The notes below the pieces were generated by a model, which had not been told where the DNA came from, made no database searches, and saw only the letters and a list, made by a program, of their open reading frames with translations. A stretch of DNA of 46,809 nt from a bacterium. Its GTDB lineage: Bacteria; SZUA-79; Acidulodesulfobacterales; Acidulodesulfobacteraceae. The DNA lies in contig JAJZBN010000013.1 of NCBI GenBank assembly GCA_021798875.1, positions 1 through 46,809 on the forward strand. Reading direction: 5' to 3'. Below, one piece after another: positions 13,076 to 22,350 of the stretch. The position numbers and the translations under genes are program-made. Numbering within the stretch: the first letter of the stretch is position 1; the number at the start of each line of letters is the position of its first letter.

Positions 13076-13388
13076 AATTAATTCCTCGTTTTCCTTATTT
13101 TAAAGGTTCTATGTTATTTATTAAAAAAGCTTCATAGCAGCGGTATCGAGGGAAATAAATAAAATATTCGCAAACATTTCACGAAGGTTTTTTATAATTA
13201 GATTTAATACTTATATTGGGTTGAGGGGAATAATTCACAAATTCACATTATTAACGACATGTTTCAAACTTGTTTTTTTATTTATAAAGATAAAAGTTAA
13301 TAGCAATTGGTTTTTTATACAATTTAATTTATAATAAAACCGATGGTAAAATTAAAATAATTTCCAAATTTTGATAAAATATTTTTTT
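13076..13388. other. Intergenic region without a recognisable gene
   Basis: About 310 bases of A/T-rich DNA. I see no gene remnant, repeat unit or clear terminator. It separates the decayed DUF2442 gene from the ATPase remnant and restriction-modification genes. Confidence 0.4.
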
Positions 13389-13675
13389 ATGAAGATAACC
13401 CGGATAAAATTTCAAAATATACTATCTTTTAATGATTTTACATGGCCAGATATTGATGACGGTTTTAATGTTATTGTATGACCAAATGGAGCAGGTAAGT
13501 CTAATGATAAAATACTTAACGAAGTAATAAAAAAAATTGCGGAAAAGGCTAAAGAAAATATAACATTGATAACAAGAAAAAAGCACTTTCAAGATATTTT
13601 GCTTAAGAAACTGAACCGCCGGAAGAAATAAAAGCGCTTTTCGATAAAGCTTTAGAATTAGCCAGCGTTGAATAA
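13389..13675 (+). pseudogene. RecF/SMC-like AAA ATPase remnant
   Basis: From ATG 13389 the frame reads MKITRIKFQNILSFNDFTWPD and GFNVIV, then TGA (13479-13481), then PNGAGKS. This is the N-terminus of an AAA_15/AAA_23-type ATPase whose Walker A glycine codon GGA has become TGA. Downstream sequence jumps to NEVIKKIAEKAKENITLITRKK and, in another frame, TEPPEEIKALFDKALELASVE before a stop at 13673-13675. Most of the ATPase is deleted. Its position just before the type III genes suggests an old defence-related partner, which is inference. Confidence 0.65.
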
Positions 13676-13718
13676 TGAGCATGTGAATAATTTATTTTTA
13701 TTAAAAAAAGAGGCTGAT

Positions 13719-16091
13719 ATGACCAAAGAACAAAAATTTTATGAAGCATTAAGAAATGTTTTCATAGGCGCTAAAATTGAAGGCGAAGGCGGTTTTATTA
13801 ACCTAATGCGAATAAAATCGAGTTATTATTCCCAGATTGAAAAACTGCTCAAGGAAGATATAGAAGAAGCGTTAATACAATATCCTAAATTTAGAGATGA
13901 ATTATTCGATAAGCTATATACTTTTTTTAGCCGTTATTTCACCGAAAGCGGCTCGATTTATTTTAATTCGACGCCTTTTCATAATAATATTTACGAAAAA
14001 GTATATACCGACGAAAAAGACGTTATTTTATTTTGGAAAACGCAAATGCTTTATTACGTTAAAACCGACCGCATATTTAGAAGCATGCCGGTAGAGTTCG
14101 ACGGTTTAAAATGCTATTTTGACGCAAGCCAAATTGAAAATAAAAAAGCGAACGAAAAAAGAACGCTTATTTTTGAATTAAGTAAAATCCGCGAAGACGG
14201 CGTTATCGTTTTTACCGTTAAATATTCCGAACACGGAACAAAAACAAAAACGGATGAGATCCTAAAAAATTTAAAGAAAAAAAATATCGGCATAACCGAA
14301 GAATTGTTAAAAAAAGCTTTTCATATTTTCGAGAAACAAAGCGAAGTAGATTTCTTTATTAACAAAAATGCAAAGGCATTTTTACGGGAACAATTTAAGC
14401 TATGGAGTTATCAATATTTCTGGGAAGGAGCTAAAGAGTGGAGCGCCCACAGAGTTAACGAATTGCAAATTTTAAAAGATATTGCTTTTAAAATTATCGA
14501 TTTTATTTCGCAATTTGAAGACGAGCTGGTAAAGATATGGAATAAACCTAAATTTGTAAGAAATTCAAATTATGTAATTACGCTCGATAGAATTACAGAC
14601 GAAAAATTGATTGCAAAAATTAAAAACCATAAAAATTATTCTTTACAAGTTAAAGAATGGGAAGAATTAGGAATAGACGAAAACAATCCTAAAGCGCCTA
14701 TCGATACTAAATATTTTAAAGATTTAGAAATTGAGGTATTAGGGCTGTTCGATAATTTAGACGAACAACTTGACGGCTGGCTTATAAAAAGCGAAAACTA
14801 TCAGGCGTTAAATACTGTACTGCCAAAATTTAAGGAAAAAGTGCAGACAATCTACATAGACCCGCCTTTTAATTTAGACTCGTCAGATCAGTTTCTGTAC
14901 AGAACTAACTACAAAGACGCAAATTGGGCGACTCTTTTGGAAAATAGATTAAAAATCGCAAAAGAGTGGTTAAATGAAAAGGGGAGTATTTTTGTAAGAT
15001 GCGATTATAACGGGAATTGGATTATGAGATGTTTAATGGATGCGATTTATGGAAAAGAGAATTTTAGAAATGAGATTTCTTTAAGAAAAGTTAATTATCA
15101 AGGAACAAATGTTCCGGAACGGTTTAATCCAGCTTATGATTTGCTTTACTTCTATGGGAAAAATACAAAAATAATTTTCAACATAATTTTCAAAGGAAGA
15201 GGAAGAGAAACTAGATGGATAAATGCTGTTTCTCCAAAGGAAAATAAAGATGCTAATATTATTGAATTAAATGGTAGGAAATTTATTGCGCCAAAAGAAA
15301 ATCACTGGAGATTTTCTCAAACTAAATTTGATCAAATCAATAAAGAAAAAAGAATAAGAATTTATGAAGAATATGAATATATTGACGTTTTTGGAAATAA
15401 ACAAAAAGGTTTGCCTCAATATTTAGAATCCGAATTGACCCCAGTTGATTCTAATTGGACGGACATAGGAAGTTATTCATTTGGTTGGAGTTTTTCCACT
15501 GAAAATTCCGAAATCCTTCTCAAGCGTGTTATAGAATCCACTTCCAATAAAGGTGATTTCATCCTTGACTTTTTCCTCGGTTCCGGCACAACGACAGCTG
15601 TTGCCCATAAACTTGGCAGAAAATGGATTGGCGTTGAAATGGGGGAACATTTTTACAGCGTGGTTTTGCCAAGAATGAAAAAGGTTTTAGCCTACGATAA
15701 GTCCGGCATTTCTAAAGATATAAAAGAATATCAGGGCGGCGGTTTTTTCAAGTATTACGAACTTGAACAATATGAAGAAACTCTTGCAAACTGTAAATAT
15801 GAAGACGGAGATTTGTTTACGTATCCATCAAAAACTCCATATCAAGAATACGTTTTTATGAAAGACGAAAAAATGCTTTCGGCATTAGATATAGATTACG
15901 AAAATAATAAAGTAAATGTAGATTTATCAAAGCTATATCCTGATGTAGATATTGCGGAAACATTGTCGAACTTAACGGGAAAATGGATTAAAACAATAAA
16001 AGAAGGCGAAGTCGAATTTGCGGACGGCAGTAAAATAAATACGGCAAACTTAGACTATAAACTTATTAAACCGTTGATTTGGTGGGAATAA
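13719..16091 (+). CDS. mod: Type III restriction-modification DNA methyltransferase (Mod)
   Basis: The 790-residue product is an N6-adenine methyltransferase of the beta class, because the catalytic motif comes first: TIYIDPPFNLD with D381-PPF, and the AdoMet motif DFFLGSGTTTAVAH begins at residue 617. The N-terminal 350 residues and the region between the motifs (target recognition) are variable. The C-terminal tail (about 690-790) would bind Res. I place the start at ATG 13719, which follows AAGAGG by six bases, rather than at an upstream TTG inside the ATPase remnant. Mod sets the recognition sequence and protects host DNA. Res begins 14 bases after the stop. Confidence 0.92.
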   Translation: MTKEQKFYEALRNVFIGAKIEGEGGFINLMRIKSSYYSQIEKLLKEDIEEALIQYPKFRDELFDKLYTFFSRYFTESGSIYFNSTPFHNNIYEKVYTDEKDVILFWKTQMLYYVKTDRIFRSMPVEFDGLKCYFDASQIENKKANEKRTLIFELSKIREDGVIVFTVKYSEHGTKTKTDEILKNLKKKNIGITEELLKKAFHIFEKQSEVDFFINKNAKAFLREQFKLWSYQYFWEGAKEWSAHRVNELQILKDIAFKIIDFISQFEDELVKIWNKPKFVRNSNYVITLDRITDEKLIAKIKNHKNYSLQVKEWEELGIDENNPKAPIDTKYFKDLEIEVLGLFDNLDEQLDGWLIKSENYQALNTVLPKFKEKVQTIYIDPPFNLDSSDQFLYRTNYKDANWATLLENRLKIAKEWLNEKGSIFVRCDYNGNWIMRCLMDAIYGKENFRNEISLRKVNYQGTNVPERFNPAYDLLYFYGKNTKIIFNIIFKGRGRETRWINAVSPKENKDANIIELNGRKFIAPKENHWRFSQTKFDQINKEKRIRIYEEYEYIDVFGNKQKGLPQYLESELTPVDSNWTDIGSYSFGWSFSTENSEILLKRVIESTSNKGDFILDFFLGSGTTTAVAHKLGRKWIGVEMGEHFYSVVLPRMKKVLAYDKSGISKDIKEYQGGGFFKYYELEQYEETLANCKYEDGDLFTYPSKTPYQEYVFMKDEKMLSALDIDYENNKVNVDLSKLYPDVDIAETLSNLTGKWIKTIKEGEVEFADGSKINTANLDYKLIKPLIWWE

Positions 16092-16105
16092 TTAGGTAAA
16101 AATAT

Positions 16106-19057
16106 ATGAAATTATATTTGCAGTCTATCGTTGACGACATTGCATTTGACGGTTTGCCGATAAAATGGCAGGACTTTGACCTTAGCAGGTTTTCTTCCGG
16201 TAAAACGCTTTTTGAATTTCAAAAACATAGTTTGCAAAATGCTTTAAAGGCGCTTCACCTGTATTATATTGAAAAAAAAGGACTTAAGAAACCTTTTTAT
16301 CTGCATTATCAGAACAACGGATTAAACGAAAATTTTGATTACGATATAAAGAAAAAGCAAGACGGCAAAACAGTTAAATATCTCTTAGAGTACGATAAAG
16401 ACTATCCTGCGGTTGACAACAAAATTTCTTTTGCTTATTTTATTAACAGAATGAGCTTTTGGATGGCGACCGGCTCAGGAAAAACATTAATTATTATTAA
16501 ACTCGTCGATTTGCTCGGACGACTTATTAACATAGGAGAAATACCGCAAAATGATATACTATTTTTAGCCCATAGGGAAGATTTGCTGGAGCAATTTAAA
16601 AATCACGTCGAAGAATTTAATAGTTTTAATTTTGAAACAAAAATAAACCTAAAAAGTCTTAAAGATTATGACAGCGTAAAAAGAGATAATATTCTGCCTT
16701 TTACAAAGAACGAAATAACCGTGTTCTATTACAGGTCTGACTTAATTTCAGACGAACATAAGGAAAATTTAGTTAATTTTAAAAATTACGACAATTACGG
16801 CAAATGGTATATTCTTTTGGACGAAGCCCACAAAGGCGACAGAGAAGACAGTAAGAGGCAGGTTTTTTATTCCATTCTTTCAAGAAACGGTTTTCTTTTC
16901 AATTTTTCGGCGACTTTTACCGACCCGCGCGATTTTGCAACCTGCGTTTTTAATTTTAATCTTTCAAAATTTATCGAAGAAGGATACGGAAAACATATTT
17001 ACGTATCCGGAATGGAGGTTACTGCTTTTCGCGACAAAAGCGATTTTTCCGAAATCGAAAAGCAAAAAATAGTTTTAAAAACATTAATATTAATTACTTA
17101 CATCAATAAGCATTTTAAAATAATAAAGAAAATCGATAAAACGCTTTATCACCGTCCGCTGCTTTTAACCCTCGTGAATTCTGTAAATACCGAGGAAGCA
17201 GACTTAAAACTATTTTTTTTGGAATTGGAAAAAATAGCTAAAGACGAGTTAAAAAGCGATTTAATTGAAATAGCTAAAAAAGAGCTCGAAAAAGAATTTA
17301 CAAACAATCCAAAATATGAATACGAAGATATAAGTATCGATATTAATAGAAAATTATTTAATGCTATCGATTATAAAGATATTCTAAGGGAAGTATTTAA
17401 CGCAGATAAACCAGGTAATATCGAAGTTTTAAAAATTCCAGGCAATAAAAACGAAATTATTTTTAAATTACAGACATCGGAAACGCCGTTTGCTTTAATA
17501 AAAATCGGCGACATTTCAGGCTGGCTTAAAGAAAAACTTAGCGGATACGAAATTATCGAAAGTTTGGAAAATGAAAGTATTTTTAAAAAGATTAATGAAG
17601 ACGATTCGGAAATAAATATTTTAATGGGTTCCCGCGCCTTTTACGAGGGCTGGGATTCTAACCGTCCAAATATAATTTTATTCATAAATATCGGCATAGG
17701 AAGCGACGCTAAAAAATTTGTTCTTCAATCCGTCGGAAGAGGCGTAAGGATTGAACCGCAAAAAAACAAACGCAAAAGAATGCTGAATTTATATAATGCA
17801 AAAGAAGTAAACGCTGAAATATTCAATAAAATAAGACAAAATGTTTTACCTATAGAGAGTTTATTTATATTTGGAACAAATGCAGAAAATTTGAAAGGAA
17901 TTATTAACGCATTAAAAGAAGAAAAACAAGAAAAAGATTTAGGTCAAGAATTTGTTATCAATAAAGATGCCGAAAACAGACTTTTAATAATTCCCATCTA
18001 TAAAGAATCCGATAAAATATTTGCTGAAGAAAAGGACGTTGAACCTTATAGTATCAGCAAGCAAGATTTTAACTATGCTTATTCAATGTTTAATTATATA
18101 GGTGAAAAAGTTGTATTGGCTAAGTATGAATGCGATATAAAAATTCTTAAAAAAATGAAAGAAAGTTTTGATTTTGAATTAAAAAAAAGATATTTTAAGT
18201 TTGACGAAATGAGAAGTATCGGCGAACCAGACTTGCTGATAGACAGAATATTAAATTATTTTAACGTAAGAGATAGAGAATTCGACAATTTTAAAAGATT
18301 GGAAAATGAAATAATTCACTTCAAAAAAATAAAATTTAACGGCGGTGAAAAATTTGACCAAATTATTAATAAAATTAGAGAGGTTAGAGAAGCGCCGGAA
18401 AAACGCCAAAAGCTTAAAAAAGCTTTCGACGAGAGACAACTTTCTTTTGACGATATGTTGAAAGAATTTCAATCATTAAAAGACAGCCAAGATTTTAATT
18501 ATAGGAATAAAAGATTAGAAATTAAATATATACAAAATCATTATTATATTCCGGTTATTATATCCGAAGAAGGTAAGGCAGATTATATTAAACATATTAT
18601 CGACGTAGAAAGCGAAGCCGAATTTATCAATGAATTAGAAGAGTATTTGCAAAAAGACGATAATGTGTTTAAACGATTTGATTGGTGGATGTTTTCAAAG
18701 CTTGATGAAACTCTCGACGATGTTTATATTCCTTATTATAATCCAAAAGAAAATAATATTGCAAAGTTTAAGCCGGATTTTATTTTTTGGATGCAAAAAG
18801 GAGACGACTATATTATTTTATTCGTTGATCCGAAAGGGACTGAATATACCGACGTCGATAGAAAAATTGACGGTTACAGGAAATTATTCGAATTTGAAAC
18901 TGAAGGGAATGAAATAAGCAAAAATTATTCTTTTGAAGGATATAACGTAAAAGTAAAATTATTATTGAAGACATCACGAGGAATGGCAAGAGTAGCGGAA
19001 TCTTATAAAAGATATTGGTTTGATAATTTTGTCGATTTCGGAAAAAAACTATGCTGA
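16106..19057 (+). CDS. res: Type III restriction enzyme, Res helicase-endonuclease subunit
   Basis: The 983-residue product is a superfamily 2 helicase with MATGSGKT (Walker A, K126), LLDEAHKGDRED (D239-EAH), FSATFTDP (motif III) and QSVGRGVR (motif VI, around 541-547). The C-terminal endonuclease motif is KPDFIFWMQKGDDYIILFVDPKG with D908-P-K910, a PD-(D/E)XK core. All catalytic elements are present, so the enzyme with Mod should be active. The C-terminus ends KRYWFDNFVDFGKKLC, and the downstream DNA switches at once to a sulfotransferase-gene fragment. The exact end may therefore have been altered by recombination. Confidence 0.92.
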   Translation: MKLYLQSIVDDIAFDGLPIKWQDFDLSRFSSGKTLFEFQKHSLQNALKALHLYYIEKKGLKKPFYLHYQNNGLNENFDYDIKKKQDGKTVKYLLEYDKDYPAVDNKISFAYFINRMSFWMATGSGKTLIIIKLVDLLGRLINIGEIPQNDILFLAHREDLLEQFKNHVEEFNSFNFETKINLKSLKDYDSVKRDNILPFTKNEITVFYYRSDLISDEHKENLVNFKNYDNYGKWYILLDEAHKGDREDSKRQVFYSILSRNGFLFNFSATFTDPRDFATCVFNFNLSKFIEEGYGKHIYVSGMEVTAFRDKSDFSEIEKQKIVLKTLILITYINKHFKIIKKIDKTLYHRPLLLTLVNSVNTEEADLKLFFLELEKIAKDELKSDLIEIAKKELEKEFTNNPKYEYEDISIDINRKLFNAIDYKDILREVFNADKPGNIEVLKIPGNKNEIIFKLQTSETPFALIKIGDISGWLKEKLSGYEIIESLENESIFKKINEDDSEINILMGSRAFYEGWDSNRPNIILFINIGIGSDAKKFVLQSVGRGVRIEPQKNKRKRMLNLYNAKEVNAEIFNKIRQNVLPIESLFIFGTNAENLKGIINALKEEKQEKDLGQEFVINKDAENRLLIIPIYKESDKIFAEEKDVEPYSISKQDFNYAYSMFNYIGEKVVLAKYECDIKILKKMKESFDFELKKRYFKFDEMRSIGEPDLLIDRILNYFNVRDREFDNFKRLENEIIHFKKIKFNGGEKFDQIINKIREVREAPEKRQKLKKAFDERQLSFDDMLKEFQSLKDSQDFNYRNKRLEIKYIQNHYYIPVIISEEGKADYIKHIIDVESEAEFINELEEYLQKDDNVFKRFDWWMFSKLDETLDDVYIPYYNPKENNIAKFKPDFIFWMQKGDDYIILFVDPKGTEYTDVDRKIDGYRKLFEFETEGNEISKNYSFEGYNVKVKLLLKTSRGMARVAESYKRYWFDNFVDFGKKLC

Positions 19058-19152
19058 AACTTATAATAATTTAGGAAATCTTTTTAACGATATCGGCAGA
19101 ATTGGAGAAACTGGAGAGCTTAATTTAATGGACGAACTCGTAAAAAATATTA
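19047..19152 (+). pseudogene. TPR-sulfotransferase remnant with an internal deletion
   Basis: The frame NYAETYNNLGNLFNDIGRIGET matches the last TPR of the 6029-8422 gene (NYAEAYNNIGNLFNDTGRIEEA). It is followed directly by GELNLMDELVKN, which matches GGEVNLMDELVKK some 220 residues further on. It is a deletion derivative of the same gene family and overlaps the end of res by 11 bases. Confidence 0.7.
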
Positions 19153-19159
19153 CCTTAAT

Positions 19160-19282
19160 TTATCTTCAGTTTCGGTTGCGCTGATATTTCAATTAAGAGC
19201 TATAGATAAAAAAAGAATGAGGAATAAAATCGGCAAATTAAACTCAAAAGATACGGAAGTTCTAAAGCAAACAATAAATATA
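19160..19282 (+). pseudogene. MazF/PemK C-terminal remnant
   Basis: The frame SSVSVALIFQLRAIDKKRMRNK followed by IGKLNSKDTEVLKQTINIW matches the C-terminal helix-strand region of MazF/PemK toxins (xxFQLRAIDKKRLxxxIGKLS). No start or N-terminal half is present, and the frame runs into the tRNA-Leu. It is joined to the sulfotransferase remnant within ten bases, so this is a scrap of shuffled accessory DNA. Confidence 0.65.
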
Positions 19283-19369
19283 TGGTGCCGAAGGGGGGAA
19301 TCGAACCCCCATGGGATTGCTCCCGCCGGATTTTGAGTCCGGTGCGTCTACCAGTTCCACCACTTCGGC
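19283..19369 (-). tRNA. tRNA-Leu(CAA)
   Basis: Eighty-seven bases including an encoded CCA fold as a class II tRNA. The acceptor stem is GCCGAAG/CTTCGGC, the anticodon arm is CCGGA-CTCAAAA-TCCGG with anticodon CAA (reads UUG), the variable arm is long as leucine tRNAs require, and the T arm is GGGG-TTCGATT-CCCC. The discriminator base is A. It marks the border between the accessory island and the hydrogenase locus. A 3' fragment is at 613-672, and the anticodon-arm sequence recurs at 11688. Confidence 0.95.
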
Positions 19370-19632
19370 TTATTTATTTTTTATAGATGTAAAAATATTT
19401 TATTCGTTTAAGTTTATAAATTATTATGCAACTTGACAATGCAACCTATCTAAATTTATTTTTTCATTATACAAAATTATTATGACAATGACAATTAAAA
19501 AAGTCGGTGTGTCATTTAAATTTTAAAACCGAACTCTTTTTAATATTGAAAATATGATATAATTAAAAAAAAAGAATTGATATAATTAATTATCATAAGA
19601 GCATATTATCAAAAAGGGTTAAAAAAAACAAA
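19370..19632. other. Leader region of hypC
   Basis: There is no gene. Two TATAAT boxes (19558-19563 and 19581-19586) lie 70 and 47 bases before hypC, but neither has a clear -35 box at standard spacing. The region should contain the hyp promoter, which may depend on an activator. Confidence 0.4.
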
Positions 19633-19860
19633 ATGTGCCTTGCGATTCCATCTAAAGTTATAGAAATAAAAGACGAAAGCACCGTTATAGTAGATACTAT
19701 GGGTTCTAAAAGGTTAGTTTCTACGATGCTTTTGGAAGAGCCGGCAGTCATAGGCGATTACCTGCTTATACACGTGGGTTACGCAATGCAGAAAATAGAC
19801 GAAAAAGAAGCATCCGAAAGCCTTAATTTATTCAGGAAAATAGAAAGCAAAACGATGTAG
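19633..19860 (+). CDS. hypC: Hydrogenase maturation chaperone HypC
   Basis: The 75-residue product begins MCLAIPSKV, with the essential Cys2 that carries the Fe(CN)2CO unit, and keeps LLIHVGYAMQKID with H47. HypC works with HypD to assemble the iron fragment and delivers it to the large-subunit precursor. Length is normal. It opens the hypC-D-E-F cluster. The 121-base gap to hypD is long for this operon and is A/T-rich, with no evident gene. Confidence 0.95.
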   Translation: MCLAIPSKVIEIKDESTVIVDTMGSKRLVSTMLLEEPAVIGDYLLIHVGYAMQKIDEKEASESLNLFRKIESKTM

Positions 19861-19981
19861 TAAATAAAATTAGTAAGACAATTATATATATAACGTTGCC
19901 TGATTTAATAAAAGTTTAAACATTGAACTCATGGAAACGCACATATTATATATATTTTTATATTATTAAATAATAGCAATA

Positions 19982-21139
19982 ATGGAATTATATTCCGATT
20001 TTAAAAGAAAAGACGATATAAACCGATTGGCGTCCCTCATAGATTCCGAAGTTAAAAAACCGGTCAATATAATGGAAATATGCGGCGGACACACCCATTC
20101 CATTATGAAATACGGATTACATAAACTCCTTAAAGATAAAATAAATTTTCTTCATGGACCAGGATGTCCTGTTTGCGTGATGCCCGTTAGAAGAATAGAC
20201 GAGGCTATAGAGATTGCGGATTCTTTGGACGTTATACTTACTGCATACGGCGATATGATGCGTGTTCCGGGAACAAACAGTTCCCTGATAAAAGAGCGCG
20301 CAAAGGGAAAAGACGTAAGGATGGTGTATTCACCTCTCGATATTATAAAAATAGCACTCGATAAAGCAAATAAAGATAAAAAAATAGTTTTTTTTGCGAT
20401 AGGGTTTGAAACGACGACCCCTATGACGGCGGCTCTTCTCGAAGAAGTTATATCTAGGGGCATAAACAATGTTTTATTTCACGTAAACCATGTTCTCGTG
20501 CCTCCTCCTATAAAAGCTATTTTAGATTCCGGCGATAATTTAATAGACGGATTTATCTGTCCGGGGCATGTCAGCGTTATTACCGGAAGCGGAATTTATA
20601 ACGACATTCCCGATAAATACGGCAAGGCGGCCGTAATAGCCGGATTCGAGCCTTACGACATTTTAAGCGGAGTTCTTTTAATAGCGAGGCAGATTAACGA
20701 AGGCAGGCCGGCTGTTGAAATTGCTTACAAAAGAGCGGTCAAAGAAAATGGAAATAAAAAGGCGCAGGTTTTGGTGGATAAATATTTTACCGTAAGAGAC
20801 GAATTCGAATGGAGAGGGTTCGGAAATATTCCAAAAAGTGGGTTAAAATTAAGGGATGAGTTTAAAGATTTCGACGCCGAATATGTTTTTAAAGATAAAC
20901 TGAAAGAATTAGAAATAGAAATAGGGTTGAATGAAAAAACTGTCGCTCCGACTAACGATAAAACCGAAACCTGTAGAGAAAGCTTCCTGTGCAAATGCGG
21001 GGAAATATTAAAAGGAAAATCCAAGCCTGACGACTGTCCGCTGTTTGGAAAAGTATGCAATCCGGAAAATCCGGTAGGGGCATGTATGGTATCTTTCGAA
21101 GGCGCATGCGCCGCATATTATAAGTACCGCAATTTTTAG
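19982..21139 (+). CDS. hypD: Hydrogenase maturation protein HypD
   Basis: The 385-residue product carries the conserved MEICGGHTHS (C34), HGPGCPVCVMP (C62 and C65) and FICPGHVSVITG motifs, plus the C-terminal cysteine set CKCGEILKG...CPLFGKVC...CMVSFEGAC that holds the 4Fe-4S cluster. HypD is the redox scaffold on which two cyanides and CO are put on iron. Length is typical. An 18-base gap leads to hypE. Confidence 0.95.
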   Translation: MELYSDFKRKDDINRLASLIDSEVKKPVNIMEICGGHTHSIMKYGLHKLLKDKINFLHGPGCPVCVMPVRRIDEAIEIADSLDVILTAYGDMMRVPGTNSSLIKERAKGKDVRMVYSPLDIIKIALDKANKDKKIVFFAIGFETTTPMTAALLEEVISRGINNVLFHVNHVLVPPPIKAILDSGDNLIDGFICPGHVSVITGSGIYNDIPDKYGKAAVIAGFEPYDILSGVLLIARQINEGRPAVEIAYKRAVKENGNKKAQVLVDKYFTVRDEFEWRGFGNIPKSGLKLRDEFKDFDAEYVFKDKLKELEIEIGLNEKTVAPTNDKTETCRESFLCKCGEILKGKSKPDDCPLFGKVCNPENPVGACMVSFEGACAAYYKYRNF

Positions 21140-21157
21140 CGATTAATTTTAGTTAAA

Positions 21158-22285
21158 ATGGATAATAAAAAATTTGAAAAAATATTGCTTTCGCACGGCG
21201 GAGGAGGGAAAGAAACCTCCGAGCTTATAGGCGGAATTATATTTAACGGACTTTACGGACAAAACGGCAGAAACGATGATTTGTTTGATTTATACAAAAG
21301 ACGTAATGATAGCAACTTTGCAGTAAATATATATGATCAAAAAATAAAATTATTGGAAGACGCAGCGATTTTAAAATCTCCTCGAAAAATAGCATTTACT
21401 ACGGACGGTTTTACCGTAAGCCCCGTTTTTTTTAAGGGCGGCGATATAGGAAAGTTATCCGTTGCCGGAACGGTGAATGATTTGTCGGTTATGGGAGCCA
21501 AACCCCTGTTTTTAAGTCTTGGTTTGATAATCGAAGAAGGATTTGCTTTGGATGATTTAAGCAAAATCATAAAGAGCATTTCTGAAGAAGCGGCTAAAAT
21601 AGGAGTAAGGGTAGTAACCGGCGATACGAAAGTAGTTCCAACTGGAAAAGCGGACGGAATATTTATAAACACAAGCGGCATAGGCGAAGTTTTATACGAT
21701 AACCTTTCGGTTTATAACATAGAAGACGGAGATATAATTATAGTTTCCGGTAATGTGGGCGACCATGGCGCCGCCGTAATGTCGCAGAGGGAAGGAATAG
21801 AAATGGACGTTGAAATAGAAAGCGACTGCGCTTCTTTATGGGATATGATAAATACCGTTTTAAGCGGCGGCATAAAGGTGAAAGCCATAAGAGACGCAAC
21901 GAGAGGCGGACTGGCATCCGTTCTTAACGAATGGGCTATGGCGGCGAACATCGATATTTACGCCGAAGAAGATAGAATTCCGGTAAGCGGTCCGGTAAAA
22001 GGTTTTTGCGAACTGCTCGGTTTTGAACCGTACCAGCTTGCATGCGAAGGCAGGGCAGTATTTGCAGTAAAACCTGAATTTGTCGAGAAAACCATCGGAA
22101 TTCTAAGGTCGCATCCGCTTGGTAAAAATGCGGATATAATAGGAACGGCGGTTGCAAGAAGAAAAAGTGCGGACGGAAACGGCGAACGAAATAATTCTCC
22201 TGGAAAAGTTATTTTAAAAGGCATATACGGAGTTTACAGGATACTTGACTATCCTTCGGGAGAACTTTTGCCGAGAATATGCTGA
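21158..22285 (+). CDS. hypE: Carbamoyl-dehydratase HypE
   Basis: The 375-residue product has the PurM-like ATP-binding fold and the obligatory C-terminal cysteine (ends LPRIC). HypF carbamoylates this cysteine, and HypE dehydrates the thiocarbamate to thiocyanate, giving the cyanide ligands. Recognisable motifs are LSHGGGGKETSELI near the start, FTTDGFTVSPVFFKGGDIGKL, and RDATRGGLASVLNEWA. A short Asn-rich insert after residue 30 is absent from most homologues. Confidence 0.95.
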   Translation: MDNKKFEKILLSHGGGGKETSELIGGIIFNGLYGQNGRNDDLFDLYKRRNDSNFAVNIYDQKIKLLEDAAILKSPRKIAFTTDGFTVSPVFFKGGDIGKLSVAGTVNDLSVMGAKPLFLSLGLIIEEGFALDDLSKIIKSISEEAAKIGVRVVTGDTKVVPTGKADGIFINTSGIGEVLYDNLSVYNIEDGDIIIVSGNVGDHGAAVMSQREGIEMDVEIESDCASLWDMINTVLSGGIKVKAIRDATRGGLASVLNEWAMAANIDIYAEEDRIPVSGPVKGFCELLGFEPYQLACEGRAVFAVKPEFVEKTIGILRSHPLGKNADIIGTAVARRKSADGNGERNNSPGKVILKGIYGVYRILDYPSGELLPRIC

Positions 22286-22350
22286 AAAAAGTTCCCGCTA
22301 AGCAAGATTAAGTATAACTAAAAACTGATTCTTCGATAAGCGGTAATCCT

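Noticed and set aside
13479-13481. Selenocysteine TGA in the ATPase frame
   Set aside because: The TGA replaces the glycine codon of a Walker A loop, where Sec has no role, and the gene is deleted and frameshifted afterwards, so it is a nonsense mutation.
1-19369. Prophage
   Set aside because: No capsid, terminase, tail, portal, lysis or phage replication genes were found; the Gp49-like proteins are HigB-type toxins.
20152-22224. Minus-strand ORFs opposite hypD and hypE
   Set aside because: The plus-strand genes have complete Hyp motifs; the antisense frames show only the serine/proline/isoleucine bias of reverse-complement reading.
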